Shown piece by piece: positions 1-12,288 of a stretch of 64,000 nucleotides of DNA. The notes beneath the pieces were generated by a model. It saw nothing but the letters and a program-made list of their open reading frames with translations, did no database searches and was not told where the DNA came from. Both the position numbers and the translations under genes were made by a program. Position 1 is the stretch's first letter, and each line of letters starts with the position of its first letter. This stretch comes from Helianthus annuus (lineage: Eukaryota > Streptophyta > Magnoliopsida > Asterales > Asteraceae): the NCBI RefSeq assembly GCF_002127325.2, contig NC_035435.2:118957464-119021463 (forward strand), written 5' to 3'.

Positions 1-110
1 TCAATATTCATTTTTATTGTTTTCAATTGATGTGATGTTTTCTCTTTCGATTACTATAGCAAGTGTGGGTATCATACCGAAACAAATTGGAAATTGATAC
101 TGATTGAATT

Positions 111-140
111 CCCGCCACGAAGCGTGGGAGAATCTCACTA
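111..140 (+). other. Helitron-like 3' terminus (copy A)
   Basis: A short hairpin, CCACG-AAG-CGTGG, sits 10-12 nt before CACTAT. Helitrons end with a small GC-rich hairpin followed by CTRR at an A/T insertion site. Here the last four bases are not a perfect CTRR, so this is a decayed or variant end. The sequence before it (from base 1) is repeated in related forms at 895-960, 24886 and 27390. Confidence 0.45.
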
Positions 141-984
141 TATATTTTATATATATGAATTGAATGTGGTAATGAATAATAAAAGAGTAACCAATAATTT
201 TTAAATAATTGATTTTTAATAGTATTTTATTGATTATACAAATTGCATTCAGTATAGAAATAATTGTTTTTAATAGCATTTATTGATTATACAGTTTTAT
301 TACATTCGGTATAGAAATTATCATGTGTTTTATATCGACCGAAAATGATAAAAATGAACATTGTATCAGCACCGATGTTGTTTAAATAGTATCGATTGGT
401 TCAAACTGTCACAATACCGGTACTAATATTCGTTTATCGTGGTAGACGAAATTGTATAATTGATTTTTTTGAACCGGGAAACCATAAAAATGAATCTATG
501 TACTGGTACCTATGTTCGGTACGATAACGATACGATATCAGTTTATTGAAAGAGATAACAATAAAATAAATATCGGCACCAAAACCGTGGTTGTTAGTTC
601 GTTTCACTACGGCAGCGACACGGTATTCGATATCAAACAGTAAACCATAAGAATGAATACATACCAGTACCATTGTTGTTCTGCTCAATTTGGTATGATA
701 TGGTAGCGATATGGTGTCAGGTTATTATTGAAAGCAAAAGCACTAAAAATAGATACCAGTATCGAGCCAAATGTTGTACACGGTTCGGTTTGGTACGATA
801 GCAGCAGAGTACTCTTTTTCTATAAAAGATAGAACGTAAACAAACTAGGACAATATCATTTGAACAACATCAATATTAGTATCCATAATTGTTTTTATTG
901 TTTTCAATTGATGTAAGGCTTTCTTTTTCTATTTGAATAGTAAGTGACGGTACTGTAACGAATCGAATTGATACTGACTGACTT
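141..984 (+). mobile_element. Helitron-like derived AT-rich repeat
   Basis: AT-rich noncoding DNA with recurring short modules (GGTACCGATG, TTCGGTACGATA, ATTGTTTTCAATTGATGT) that recur around every Helitron-like end in this window. No reading frame resembles a Rep/helicase protein, so it would be non-autonomous. The 5' end (TC) cannot be fixed by eye. The B copy is 26691-27480, where a LINE now separates it from the preceding end. Confidence 0.4.
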
Positions 985-1016
985 CCCACCGCGAAGCGCG
1001 GGAAAATGTCACTAGT
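985..1016 (+). other. Helitron-like 3' terminus with CTAG-T
   Basis: Hairpin CCGCG-AAG-CGCGG (989-1001) is followed 10 nt later by CTAG (1012-1015) and a T. This is the classical Helitron end: hairpin, then CTRR, then host T. The B copy at 27481-27512 has a changed loop arm and CTAGC, so it has decayed. Confidence 0.62.
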
Positions 1017-3281
1017 TTCATTTACATGGGTTTCTATTATTTTATTTTTAGGGTGTAAAAAAAGGGAAAATGATAAAGAAGCAAATTTACTTGCAAGTAT
1101 TTCGACCTTTTGGTTACTCACAATTAAATTAACAATAGTAGTTTAATTATAAATAAGATATATGGTTACGTCTAATTTATTTTGAGTTCTTGTAACCAGT
1201 TAATCAAATAATTTATATATAGTGTTCGGATCAAATGCAAATAAAAATTAACATGCGAATATAGAAGTGAAAGAAAATCCACCCGGTTGCATTTTCCTAT
1301 TTATTGTAAATCTGTTATAAATAATTAAAGATATTATGATTATCAATTCCTAATAGTCCAACTTGTTCTCCAAGCCTTTTCCCCTTATAAATACTCAAAG
1401 TATTCTAATGTAAAAGATGCACCATTAATATTTTCTCATCTTCTCTCCCAATATCTATTCTCATCTTCTTGCTATTGGGCTTGTTCATAACAAAATCATG
1501 TTTGTCATTTCTATCCAATATTTTCTTTTGACTCTTGAGTCTTTGATATATGTTTACTCCTGGATCCAAATATTTTCTTTTGACTCTTGAGTCTTTGATA
1601 TATGTTTACTCCTGGATGTTTATTTTGCTTGAGTATATGTATTTTATAATTGTTCATACTTTACAACCATAAACACACATTCAAAAGATTCTTTAAATTT
1701 CGAGCCAATACTAAGTCTAAACAGCCAATATGCCTTTTTTATTTGAAACATAACATAGAAACCTTCATGACATTTGATTTTCCTCATATTTCGTTCTTCC
1801 TTACTTCTACTTGTATCTATCATCAGGAATATTATATTGGTAGCATGCACGACGTTTTTCTAAGCTATAATTAAACTCAGAAATATAAGTTGTAATCAAC
1901 AATCAAGGTATGCAACGTGTTTATGTTTATAACTTGTGTGTTATTGAACTTATTAATCTCAAAATGATGTAATACATTAATTCAATATTGTACAATTGAT
2001 GAATTGTCTACTTATTTCTAGGTATAATAAAATTGAATAAGTCAACTAGTGTGCCATAGTGTTTATAATTTCTAAATCCTCATTACTAGTCGTTTAATAT
2101 ATGATTTCTTTTTACTTGTATAATACAAGAGTTTCTAACCTAGTGTGTGTGTATGATTTCTACGTACACTATTGCTAATAGATATTCATTTTCTCTATAG
2201 GTTTTATTTTACATGTTGTGATTTATGTTTTCCAATGCAATTGCCTACTTGGTTTAATGATACTATTGAAAAGTATTTGGCAACATGCTTTGATTTTTCC
2301 TTTTGTCATTCTACTTTTAAATACTAACAAATTTCTCTTTTATCAAGCAATCTATTATTCGAGAATGTAGTTGGCCAATCCATACCACATCAAGAGAGAA
2401 TATTTGTAGCAACTAAAAGACGTATGTAAACATACATTTAACTATTTAAGACAATATATATATATATATATATTTGGTCTAGATTCTACTGAGTTTTTTG
2501 TGTTGTTGTTTTCTTGTTTTTTATAGATCTAGTGGGTGATAAGCTACAATTGATCCATGTGAGTCCATGGACCATGGTTTGTTTGAAACCATGAACCCCC
2601 TAATTCAGTCATCGCTTTGCTTTCGCAATCTGTTTTTTAAATTTTATTTTTGGTCGGTTTGTTAATAAGTTTTCAAACTATACTAAACGATTCTGAAACT
2701 TAGGGTCATCAACGTGTGGGATCTACAAAACTGAGTCCTTTTTACATTCCCTTTTGGTTTTGATTTAATAAACTAAAAGGGAGTCTAAAATTACCATTGC
2801 TACTGAAATTATTAGGATAAAGAAAGTCCACTCTGAGTATTAGTTATGTTTTGCCTAAATAATCTTTATTTACCATTATTAGAGTTAGGAAAATCATTGT
2901 TTATTTATTTAAAAACAATCAACCCAAGTCTATTGATCTCTATTTTAATTTTATATAATTTTAATTATAAAGTTAGAATAAGTTTAAACTGTAAAACTAA
3001 AACGAAGCCAAACTGTCAGTAACCATTTGGTTTGGTTTGTTTTGGTTTTAATTTTTAGCAGTTTGGTTTCGATTTAAGATGATAAAAAAACCTTTACTAA
3101 CGGTTTGCATTCCTTTGATCACTCCTTTCATCTTCATCCAAGACGAAAATATCATGGTTTGTGTAATTATTTTGACTATTTAGTGTTTCATGTTCTCCAT
3201 TCCCGCATACTGTTTTCATAGAATGTAACATCACGACTTAAGATGACTTTTTTGTAATAGATAAGACTTTATGCGCTTTTG
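1017..3281. other. AT-rich noncoding stretch of the duplicated unit (copy A)
   Basis: No convincing coding sequence. It holds a two-copy 52-bp tandem repeat (1517-1620) and a short (AT)n run near 2455-2472. The pattern 'tattatg...pyrimidine...gtaag' recurs but I cannot assign exons. The B counterpart is 27513-29777, near-identical, with small indels in the microsatellites. Confidence 0.6.
1517..1620. repeat. 52-bp tandem duplication, two copies
   Basis: Two adjacent near-identical units (AATATTTTCTTTTGACTCTT...) with a 52-base period. Both copies also exist in copy B from about 28012, so the tandem duplication predates the segmental duplication. Confidence 0.85.
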
Positions 3282-3286
3282 AGTGT

Positions 3287-5052
3287 TGATGTGCTGAAAA
3301 TGGGTCAAATAAAACTAACTAAAATACCCTAATTCTAGACTCTCTAAGCTTTAAATTTATAAAACTAAGACTCGACCTAAACCCTAAACACACAATCGGC
3401 AAGTGAACCGATCGAATGTAGTAAAGCTAAAGTAAGTCCGAGTATCGAACCCACGAGACTCTACTGACTACGCTACGACTCTATCTAGACTCGGACTGAC
3501 ACGACATACTAAATTGTTTATTAATTTGGGGGGGGTTTCTAAAAATCCTAAATAAAATAATAAAATAATACTAGAAAGCTAGACACGAACTAAAACGAAG
3601 GGTCTGATCAGTGAGAATGAAGACTACCTAGGCTAGACGCAGGCTAAAACTCGGAATGGATTCCTAAATGATAATGATGTGGTGTGGAACCGGGATCTTA
3701 AAATTCTCACCTCTAGGGAAATCTAAGGACCCCTAATCCCTCTCAAGAGCACACTAAGATTCCCTAGAGGTTGTTAAATCACCGGTTTTCTAGATTTCTT
3801 GTCCGTCCTCTAGTTTCTTGAAAGTGCTTATGTAAGACGCTCTACTTTGCCGCGCGAACGTCTAAAGCAACTATGGGTTTAATCTTGGCTTGATAGACAA
3901 TGGGTGGTTAATTCCTTTTAACTACTCCTAGACCTACCAATATCCTCGAGCCTTTCCGCGACGAGTCTAGCAGCACACTTGATTTTAATTAATTACCGAA
4001 TATTGTTCCTAAGGTTACTAGTGCACTTTTCACCCTAAAGAATTAATGACCTATTATGTGATATAGACACTCACCTAAGTCAAAAACCCTAATTCAACTC
4101 TATTCCGTGATAAAGACCGTCACCAAGAATTGAATGGAACAAATAAACGATAAATAAGAAATCACAAGCATACAAACGCACCAAGACAAACTATCATAGT
4201 GTTTACAATACAAGAAAAATCACAACCACATCAATAATCATATAAAAATCCAAACTTTGTCATGCCATAGTCATCACCTAGGTAGTTTATGGTTTTTAGC
4301 CGGCAAACATCATCAAAAACAAGATCAAAAACATAGTATCAACTGAATTCATGGGTAACTAAGTCTAAACAAACAAAGAATGAAAGAAATAGGTATGTAG
4401 AACCCGAATCTTCACTCCCGAGTGCTCAAGAATGCTATCCCGATGATTCCACGCTTCCAATATGCTTCCAACACGATCACAGCCTTCAATCAGCAGCCAA
4501 AATCGCCCTTAAGTTGCCCTAGTTCGTCAATAATCGGCTGTGTACGCGTATATCTTCATATATAACCACAAACCCTAACTTGCCATGCAATCCTCATAAT
4601 TCTGCCGACACAGTCTCTTTAGGCGGCCCGCGTGAAGTACTGGCTTGATCTTAAGCGGGTCGCCTAGGGTTTAAACTTCTGATTCGCTTTACAAATCTCT
4701 CGCGGCCCGCCTAGTGTTTCTGTCTAAGTTAACGCGGGGCGCGAGAGTGTGTTGTTCCTTTGATTTCTCCTTTAAGTCAATGCGGGGCGCGTGACATTGA
4801 CTGTTAAGTCAACGCGGCCCGCCTGGGAGCTCCAGAACTGCAAACTTTCTTCGTTTCAGCTCCCGACTTCCTCGGTTTCCGTGCCAGCCTTCCGCCATTC
4901 CAGATTTCTGCTCGTTTTCGCTCCTTTTGGCTGTAAAGACCTGGAAACACAAATAAATCAATAGTATGTACATTCTAAACTAAACCGACACTAAAACTAA
5001 CTAACTAACGACTAAAACCGACGCGAATACCGATGTATTTTGCAATACATCA
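3287..5052 (-). repeat. R1 LTR a (3' LTR of the left unit)
   Basis: 1766 bp, TG...CA ends, near-identical to 8012-12273 (minus its insertion) and 15231-16996. It includes a G8 run near 3529. The three LTRs differ in that run (8, 7 and 8 Gs) and at a few single bases, for example in the GC motif near 4743 versus 16683. Confidence 0.95.
4557..4825 (-). promoter_or_regulatory. R1 LTR promoter: TATA box with upstream GC motif array
   Basis: On the minus strand a TATATATG box (4557-4564) is preceded by six short GC-rich motifs of the type GCGGCCCGC or GCGGGGCGC between about 4620 and 4820, separated by AT-rich spacers often containing TTAAGTCAA. Equivalent boxes are at 9281-9288 and 16501-16508. 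Repeated upstream motifs next to a TATA box suggest U3 promoter elements; function is inferred. Confidence 0.5.
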
Positions 5053-5067
5053 AATATCCCCACACTT
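5053..5067 (-). other. R1 polypurine tract (left unit)
   Basis: Minus strand reads AAGTGTGGGGATATT directly before the LTR start TGATG. This is where plus-strand DNA synthesis would be primed. The same tract precedes the LTR at 12274-12288. Confidence 0.75.
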
Positions 5068-5460
5068 ATCTTTTTTTCGTCCTCGAAAAAGAATAATGCA
5101 AACGGAATCATAGTCAAGATAGTCGATCGGGACAAAAGCTTAGATTATTTTATTAAATCGATACTCGTGTTAGCCGCGATTGCAAGTATAATGATCCTCT
5201 TAAACCCAACCCGGTTTCAAGCCCTTATCATGCAATTTAGGTTCAAGTTCGGTCAATCCACCTAGGGTCTCACGCTACGAATTGCAAGTCCACCTACTCC
5301 CCCCTCAAGCTTATAGGACAAAAGGAACCACCATTTGGTTATTTCCCAACCGCCTTATACCAAGATCAAGAGAGTTTAAAATCAAATCTATTTTTCCATT
5401 TTTTTTTTGATTTTCATTTTTTTTTTCATTTACGAGCGTAGACGTTGCTTTCCCTAATCC

Positions 5461-5606
5461 TAGAGGTATTCCGGCTGTAGAGTCGCTATCCCCAACCACA
5501 GATTACATAGGCCTCGGTACTTTTTATTTATTTTGCAAGGTCGATTTCACACATTCTAGCGGTATTCCGGGTGTAGAGTCGCTATCCCCAACCACAGATT
5601 ACATAG
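5461..5606 (-). repeat. Paired ~50-bp direct repeat in R1 3' noncoding region
   Basis: Two copies (5461-5510, 5557-5606) share AGTCGCTATCCCCAACCACA plus flanks, 46 bp apart. The same pair is in the second unit and, diverged, in R2 (36165-36326) and R0 (19085-19210). No protein is encoded. Confidence 0.85.
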
Positions 5607-6070
5607 AATGGCTACTTTCATTTAGTTTCTAGCTCGCTTATTTATTTATTATTTTTTTTTTCAACGAGATAATGACCAAAAACTCTAACGATCTTAGCTT
5701 ATAACGGCATCCCTTATACTATTATTGGCGGTTTCAATTTCCCCACTTTCCCTAGATGAGAAACCACTAGTAGACCGACAATTAGGTATAATTAATATCA
5801 AAGGAACCCGAAACCGAATCAAGCCTACCCGCGCATCCCAAACTAGACACAAGCACGAATATTTTATCTCATATTATTATTATTTGAACCCGATCAAAAA
5901 CCCGACTTTTCTATCATTTTCCGTTTTTATTTTGCAAACTTCTTATTTCAAAAGAACATTTTCTGATTTTTCAATTTTTTGGATTTTTGAAATTTTTTAA
6001 TTTTTTTTAATTTTATTTTTTATTTTTTATGACTCAAGACTCTACTAACTAGATACACAAAACAATAGTT

Positions 6071-6109
6071 CCCATCCCCACACTTAAACTTTACATTGCC
6101 CTCAATGTA
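6071..6109 (-). other. Hairpin plus internal polypurine module (R1 left unit)
   Basis: On the minus strand TACATTGAGGGCAATGTA (7-bp stem, 4-nt loop; 6092-6109) is followed by AAGTGTGGGGATGGG (6071-6085). The purine tract copies the core of the terminal PPT but lies about 1 kb inside the element. The module recurs in every related element in the window. Confidence 0.8.
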
Positions 6110-6358
6110 AGATGGAAACCGACTCAAAAAACTAAAAATAAATAAGAAATAAAAGACCAGGGGCAAATCGGAAAGGACTTAGCTGGTTAAATTCTCGCGG
6201 ATGCTCCAAAACTCTCGTCCAATCCAGCTCGATCGTATAGCATTTCGGTCGCGATCGGCTTTGACACTGACTGGTACACTTGATAAATGCCTGGAATTTG
6301 AATAAACAGCTCCAAAATCACCCGAATGGAGATTGAGTACGGGTGGTACGATTTAAAC

Positions 6359-6678
6359 CTGCATAGACAAAAACAAGCAAAAACCAAAGCAATACCAACT
6401 TGACACAAACGACTGACTCAATACTACTAAATTAGACTCAATATACAAAATAAATGACTCACTATACAAACTACTGAAAATATACCAAATATATAAAATT
6501 ACAAACTCTACAAAACCTCCCCACACTTGAATTTAATCAGGAGGCTTCTCTTTGACCTGGACCCTGTCCAACCCGTTTAATTCCACCCGAACCTCAAAAA
6601 TTTTCAAAAATGTATTGGTGGAATTATAAAATATTTTAAAATTTTCAAACGGGTCAGACCACCAAAATTTATACTTAC
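6359..6678 (-). other. Candidate spliced intron in R1 (left unit)
   Basis: Within the gag-like ORF the minus strand has CAG|GTAAGT (donor, intron starts 6678), and 320 bp later a T-rich tract ends in TATGCAG| (acceptor, 6359). R2 keeps the pair at 35117 and 35419 despite other changes. Splicing would replace the last 48 or so codons of the ORF. In R1 the downstream frame then closes after about 13 codons; in R2 it stays open for about 100. No transcript evidence is available. Confidence 0.45.
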
Positions 6679-7861
6679 CTGGAAGAAACCGAATGCATGA
6701 CATGTAGCGAGAAGACTGATCGTGCGTGAATTGTAATGGCTTCTTCTTTTCCATCTCGCCCCAACCATCGATCCTCTTCCGGTTTAGATCCTTTCTCTTT
6801 CTTTTCTTTGCCTTCTCCCGTGGCTTTTCTGATTTTTCAGGTTCACCTATCACTAATACCATGGGCCAGTTGTGGTGTTCTTCTTCTTCCACCACTCTCG
6901 CAGGATGATCCCCACACTTAGTTTCTTCGTCTGGTGTAGGTTTTATTACCTCTCTCAGTTCACCTTCAAGTAGAGCATCAAAGTAAGCCATGTCCCCATC
7001 AGAGTCCAACACTCCTACCTCTTCATAGACCGGTAAACCATCTAATTCTAACTCTAAAAACTCATCCTCCCCAGACGACTTAATTTCAACCTCTTCAATT
7101 TCTTCCTCTGCACCAAACATTAACCCTAGTGAGTCTCCTAACTCTACTTCCTCCTCTATCACTTTTTCTTTTTCCACTTTATCAAACATCCAACCAGTGG
7201 AATCCCCCAATTCCACTTCTTCTTCAATTATTTTTTTCTTCACTAACGACCTTTGATACGCCGCCCATTCTTCTTCATCTATTTCATCATCAGAGTCACT
7301 CCCGAAGTCATATATAATACCCTTCTGGACCGGAGGTGGGACTTCGTCGTCCATTATCGTCTCCGTGACTGGAATGATCTCCTCATCTGACTCTTCTTCT
7401 ACTTCCTCTAGCTCACCCCGCTCTCGAACTAACTCCTCTACTCTCTTTTTATTTCTCTCCGTATATTCAGCCATGCTTTCCAGGGTAGCTTGATTTTGCG
7501 CTATGAACTGCGCCATTTGTGTCATTGTCTGAGCGAACATCTCTTCTATCCTACTCATACTACCCTCAAAACCTCTATCGCTCGTCTGAACTAGGTTACA
7601 TTGCGGCTGCTGATACAGATCATTGTAATATGGCCGATTATCATAACCTTGAAAAGAATATCCCTGTGAAAAATATGGCTGCGGCTGCACAACAGGGTTA
7701 GTATAACGTGTGGAGTACCTCGGGGAATATGGACAAAATCTAGATATGTGAGGTATACCACAATTTTGACACATAAAAGGGTTGGCGTCACATCGTGCAG
7801 AGGACCCCTCATATTGTGGGCACTTAACAGTAAAATGAGGTCCTCCACAAATTTCACACAT
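6533..7861 (-). CDS. Gag-like zinc-knuckle protein of R1, left unit (442 aa)
   Basis: Only protein of the element. I start at the ATG at 7861; the open frame extends five codons upstream to a TTG. Residues 2-14 form a CX2CX3HX4C knuckle (MCEICGGPH...), and a second lies at 31-43. Then come a Tyr/Gln/Pro-rich stretch, a predicted coiled coil (about 101-150, MSRIEEMFAQTMTQ...), a very acidic centre with a two-fold repeat of IEEEVELGDS, a basic segment (about 346-365) and an aromatic tail ending EKPPD. Knuckles and helix resemble the C-terminal part of Athila-type Gag; the usual capsid domain, protease, RT and integrase are absent. A role in packaging or RNA binding is inference. The frame is fully open in both units of R1. 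The ORF crosses a candidate splice donor at 6679/6678. Confidence 0.75.
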   Translation of the reverse strand: MCEICGGPHFTVKCPQYEGSSARCDANPFMCQNCGIPHISRFCPYSPRYSTRYTNPVVQPQPYFSQGYSFQGYDNRPYYNDLYQQPQCNLVQTSDRGFEGSMSRIEEMFAQTMTQMAQFIAQNQATLESMAEYTERNKKRVEELVRERGELEEVEEESDEEIIPVTETIMDDEVPPPVQKGIIYDFGSDSDDEIDEEEWAAYQRSLVKKKIIEEEVELGDSTGWMFDKVEKEKVIEEEVELGDSLGLMFGAEEEIEEVEIKSSGEDEFLELELDGLPVYEEVGVLDSDGDMAYFDALLEGELREVIKPTPDEETKCGDHPARVVEEEEHHNWPMVLVIGEPEKSEKPREKAKKRKRKDLNRKRIDGWGEMEKKKPLQFTHDQSSRYMSCIRFLPGKYKFWWSDPFENFKIFYNSTNTFLKIFEVRVELNGLDRVQVKEKPPD

Positions 7862-7987
7862 ATTTACAAGACTCAAGAAAAATAAAAGACACGGACAATT
7901 AGACTCCTACGACTCAATATACAAAAGCAAGTAGCACGTATGTGTCAATTAAGTCCAAACAAAGTAATCAACGCAATTGCCAAAGAG

Positions 7988-8005
7988 TCCCCGGCAACGG
8001 CGCCA
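7988..8005 (-). other. Primer-binding site, tRNA-Asp (R1 left unit)
   Basis: The plus strand reads TCCCCGGCAACGGCGCCA, identical to the 3' end with CCA of plant tRNA-Asp(GUC) as I know it. The minus strand is therefore an 18-nt primer-binding site, six bases from the LTR edge at 8012. It fixes the transcription direction as minus. Confidence 0.9.
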
Positions 8006-8011
8006 AAAACT

Positions 8012-11000
8012 TGATGTGCTGAAAATGGGTCAAATAAAACTAACTAAAATACCCTAATTCTAGACTCTCTAAGCTTTAAATTTATAAAACTAAGACTCGA
8101 CCTAAACCCTAAACACACAATCGGCAAGTGAACCGATCGAATGTAGTAAAGCTAAAGTAAGTCCGAGTATCGAACCCACGAGACTCTACTGACTACGCTA
8201 CGACTCTATCTAGACTCGGACTGACACGACATACTAAATTGTTTATTAATTTGGGGGGGTTTCTAAAAATCCTAAATAAAATAATAAAATAATACTAGAA
8301 AGCTAGACACGAACTAAAACGAAGGGTCTGATCAGTGAGAATGAAGACTACCTAGGCTAGACGCAGGCTAAAACTCGGAATGGATTCCTAAATGATAATG
8401 ATGTTGTGTGGAACCGGGATCTTAAAATTCTCACCTCTAGGGAAATCTAAGGACCCCTAATCCCTCTCAAGAGCACACTAAGATTCCCTAGAGGTTGTTA
8501 AATCACCGGTTTTCTAGATTTCTTGTCCGTCCTCTAGTTTCTTGAAAGTGCTTATGTAAGACGCTCTACTTTGCCGCGCGAACGTCTAAAGCAACTATGG
8601 GTTTAATCTTGGCTTGATAGACAATGGGTGGTTAATTCCTTTTAACTACTCCTAGACCTACCAATATCCTCGAGCCTTTCCGCGACGAGTCTAGCAGCAC
8701 ACTTGATTTTAATTAATTACCGAATATTGTTCCTAAGGTTACTAGTGCACTTTTCACCCTAAAGAATTAATGACCTATTATGTGATATAGACACTCACCT
8801 AAGTCAAAAACCCTAATTCAACTATATTCCGTGATAAAGACCGTCACCAAGAATTGAATGGAACAAATAAACGATAAATAAGAAATCACAAGCATACAAA
8901 CGCACCAAGACAAACTATCATAGTGTTTACAATACAAGAAAAATCACAACCACATCAATAATCATATAAAAATCCAAACTTTGTCATGCCATAGTCATCA
9001 CCTAGGTAGTTTATGGTTTTTAGCCGGCAAACATCATCAAAAACAAGATCAAAAACATAGTATCAACTGAATTCATGGGTAACTAAGTCTAAACAAACAA
9101 AGAATGAAAGAAATAGGTATGTAGAACCCGAATCTTCACTCCCGAGTGCTCAAGAATGCTATCCCGATGATTCCACGCTTCCAATATGCTTCCAACACGA
9201 TCACAGCCTTCAATCAGCAGCCAAAATCGCCCTTAAGTTGCCCTAGTTCGTCAATAATCGGCTGTGTACGCGTATATCTTCATATATAACCACAAACCCT
9301 AACTTGCCATGCAATCCTCATAATTCTGCCGACACAGTCTCTTTAGGCGGCCCGCGTGAAGTACTGGCTTGATCTTAAGCGGGTCGCCTAGGGTTTAAAC
9401 TTCTGATTCGCTTTACAAATCTCTCGCGGCCCGCCTAGTGTTTCTGTCTAAGTTAACGCGGGGCGCGAGAGTGTGTTGTTCCTTTGATTTCTCCTTTAAG
9501 TCAATGCGGGGCGCGTGACATTGACTGTTAAGTCAACGCGGCCCGCCTGGGAGCTCCAGAACTGCAAACTGTCACACCCCCAAATTACCACCTAGGGCAT
9601 GTCCCTAATGGAGGTGCAACGATCCAACAAAGAGCCACCAATCATATCAAACACAAGTAATAATGTGTTGAAATACTCAATTGAAAGAAATGTATTGTTT
9701 GTAGATTAAACCAAAACCAAAGTATTGAGCGGAAGCATAAATGTGTAAGTGTGTAACTGTATCAAAACCAAATCAATGTAATTGTTTATCATGACCACAA
9801 CCACTCCAGCAGCATCAGACGGCAAGTTCCCAAGTTCCTTCAATGATTACCTACAAGCATGTAAACAAGTGTGTCAGACTACGCTGGTGAGTTCAAGGTT
9901 TGTGTTCGTTTACCAAGTTGTGTTACCAATCATGTGAGTAAAACAGTTTACAAGACGATATGTTGTTTGTTGTTATGATGTTTGATGTTTCGATGTTGTT
10001 ATTACTCGATTACCGAATGGCCATATGATATGTGATTGCCAACCCCAATGCCTCTATCAAAGCATTGGTCATGTTTTAAGGTAATTAGTTCACGCCCGTT
10101 CTCCTCGAACGTCGTGAGGGTGCCAAACCTAATAGCGCTATCAACTAATAACCCCCGTTGCCCTACAAGCAACGACCCGGTAGATGTAGTGGTCTTACAA
10201 TGATAGAAAACTGAGTATGATAACCAACATCCCATTACACATGCATTCCTCCTCGGAACGTTACCCGTTATCCCTTCCCTGGGATCCATGCTTGAGAAAA
10301 GAGCAATGAACTCACCTTAGATTGCTCGGATTGTTAAGTTACTTTACCCGTTCCGATTAATCAACCAGTCCTACCGTGGTTACCAGTCAAGATCAGTCTC
10401 ATAATCAATCAAGTCACATATGATAACACAGTTTGCATTCATTACGTATCATGCATATCACATAATAATCATCAACATATGTATCAGCTACTCACACAAG
10501 TCTAATCACGTTTCCCATTCCCAATTAACATTATCAACGTGTAATAGATAGGGTTTGAAAAAGTGATCCGACAACTTGCAGTTCGTTAATAAATTCTAGC
10601 AGTCCTTCCCATGTGATTACATTATTCAATGCAAATGAAATACTACATTTAATCTCCGGCCATGCTTTGATAAGTGAAGTCCAAATATGTGGCCTAATTA
10701 TAATTAAGCAAGATCAGTTTATTAAAGTTGTCGGCCTAGTGGTTGACTAAAGATGCATGTTCTGAAATGGTGGCCCAATCACACAATATTAGTCGGTTTT
10801 ATCATTATTTTATTGAACCGAGCTGAGTTTATCAAGTGAGCTCTTTGACGGTTACACACAATTCGACGATCACTGACTTAATCATACAGCCTTATAATTA
10901 CAATCATCATCAACACTTCGCATAATGGTTCCATCAATTAACATGACTCACCGATACAGTAACATTCATAATCTATTATCATAGGAAATCAATCACACCC

Positions 11001-12273
11001 TATGCACTAAAACAATTAACCAAATGGTTACGATACATGCGATTCATATATAGCAGAGAATGATGTCTAATAGCATAAATCGTACACTAACCGAGAGCTT
11101 GACAAGATTAGGTTGTTGATGAACAGGATGTTACGTCGAATAGGGGGGGGGGTCTCCACTGCCGTCGCCATCTAGAGAGGTGTAGGGTTTTCCATGTTTT
11201 CATAATCACGATACGTATTCTAATGTACACGGTCACACAAATAAAGAATTCTTGGGCAAAACGGATGCGGACCCAATGAAAGGGTGGGCCAAAGCCCAAA
11301 CATAAGCCGGCTACTTATCGTGTGCAAGAACGGTAGTCCCGACCCACCGACCCACTTCCAACCTTCTATTGGACTTTACATGGCCAACAATGAAATATCA
11401 CATGGGCCGAGAATTGGAATGAGATATACACGGTTTCTCATGAGGTGAACATATGATAACAGGTAAAGATACTTAATCCATTAGTAATGTGCCGCTAATG
11501 GGGGTATGTATGAGCTTGACGTAACTAAACCGGACCCCTCCTATGGGTTTCGTTTACGGGTTTGGGATGACTTGGGCCGAGGACAACCCAACAATTTCGA
11601 ACATGGTGTGCGGTCACATATGCCACTGGGTTATAATTCACACAAAACATTTAACAACTCACAATATACAAACAATAACCATCATGTACGACCAATTATT
11701 AACCAATTATAATTCCATACACCAATTAATTATTATATATAGAACAACAACACAATTATAAGAATCTGAACTTACTAAATTTCTATTGGACCGTAATGTA
11801 TTGAAATTAATGGACCGAGAACTAAAGGTTATTATCACATGCTATCTGATCTAAATTCACATGTTATCTGATCTAAATTGTATTGGCCCAAGAGATTTTG
11901 TCAGGTCATGATTTGATCACATGGAATTTGCCAACCATATCAATTCACTTTTTATTTATCATTGGCCTCAAATATACAAATTACAACACAAATAATTACG
12001 AAAACATGATTGTAAACGAGTAACGTGTCGAGGGAAGATCTTGAAAGCTCGGGTTGTCACACAAACTTTCTTCGTTTCAGCTCCCGACTTCCTCGGTTTC
12101 CGTGCCAGCCTTCCGCCATTCCAGATTTCTGCTCGTTTTCGCTCCTTTTGGCTGTAAAGACCTGGAAACACAAATAAATCAATAGTATGTACATTCTAAA
12201 CTAAACCGACACTAAAACTAACTAACTAACGACTAAAACCGACGCGAATACCGATGTATTTTGCAATACATCA
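8012..12273 (-). repeat. R1 LTR b (shared middle LTR, interrupted)
   Basis: Starts TGATGTGCTG and ends ATACATCA. After removing the solo LTR at 9570-12061 and one target duplication it is about 1765 bp, like LTRs a and c. It would serve at once as the 5' LTR of the left unit and the 3' LTR of the right unit. A primer site lies to its left and a polypurine tract to its right. Confidence 0.93.
9570..12061 (-). mobile_element. Solo LTR inserted into R1 LTR b
   Basis: 2492 bp, TGTCACACCCCC...GGTTGTCACA, flanked by 5-bp duplication CAAAC (9565-9569, 12062-12066); the uninterrupted LTRs a and c show the site with CAAAC once. It holds no gag/pol frame and no internal second LTR, so it is a solo LTR left by LTR-LTR recombination. 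Read on the minus strand it begins TGTGACAACCC and ends GGGGGTGTGACA, a form I associate with Tekay-type chromoviruses (inference). Short ORFs inside look like noise. Confidence 0.85.
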
Positions 12274-12288
12274 AATATCCCCACACTT
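12274..12288 (-). other. R1 polypurine tract (right unit)
   Basis: Same AAGTGTGGGGATATT (minus strand) as in the left unit, abutting LTR b. An upstream purine run follows (GACGAAAAAAAAGATAAG). Confidence 0.75.

Noticed and set aside
6726..7701. Short plus-strand frames opposite the R1 gag-like ORF (same at 13945-14920)
   Set aside because: Complement of acidic codons gives Ser/Leu/Phe-rich shadows; the minus-strand frame is the one with zinc knuckles and the right orientation to primer and LTR.
7988..8005. Possible tRNA-Asp gene
   Set aside because: Only the last 18 nt including CCA are present, abutting an LTR: a primer-binding site.
10002..10289. 95-codon ORF inside the solo LTR
   Set aside because: Solo LTRs of this type carry no genes; no motif.
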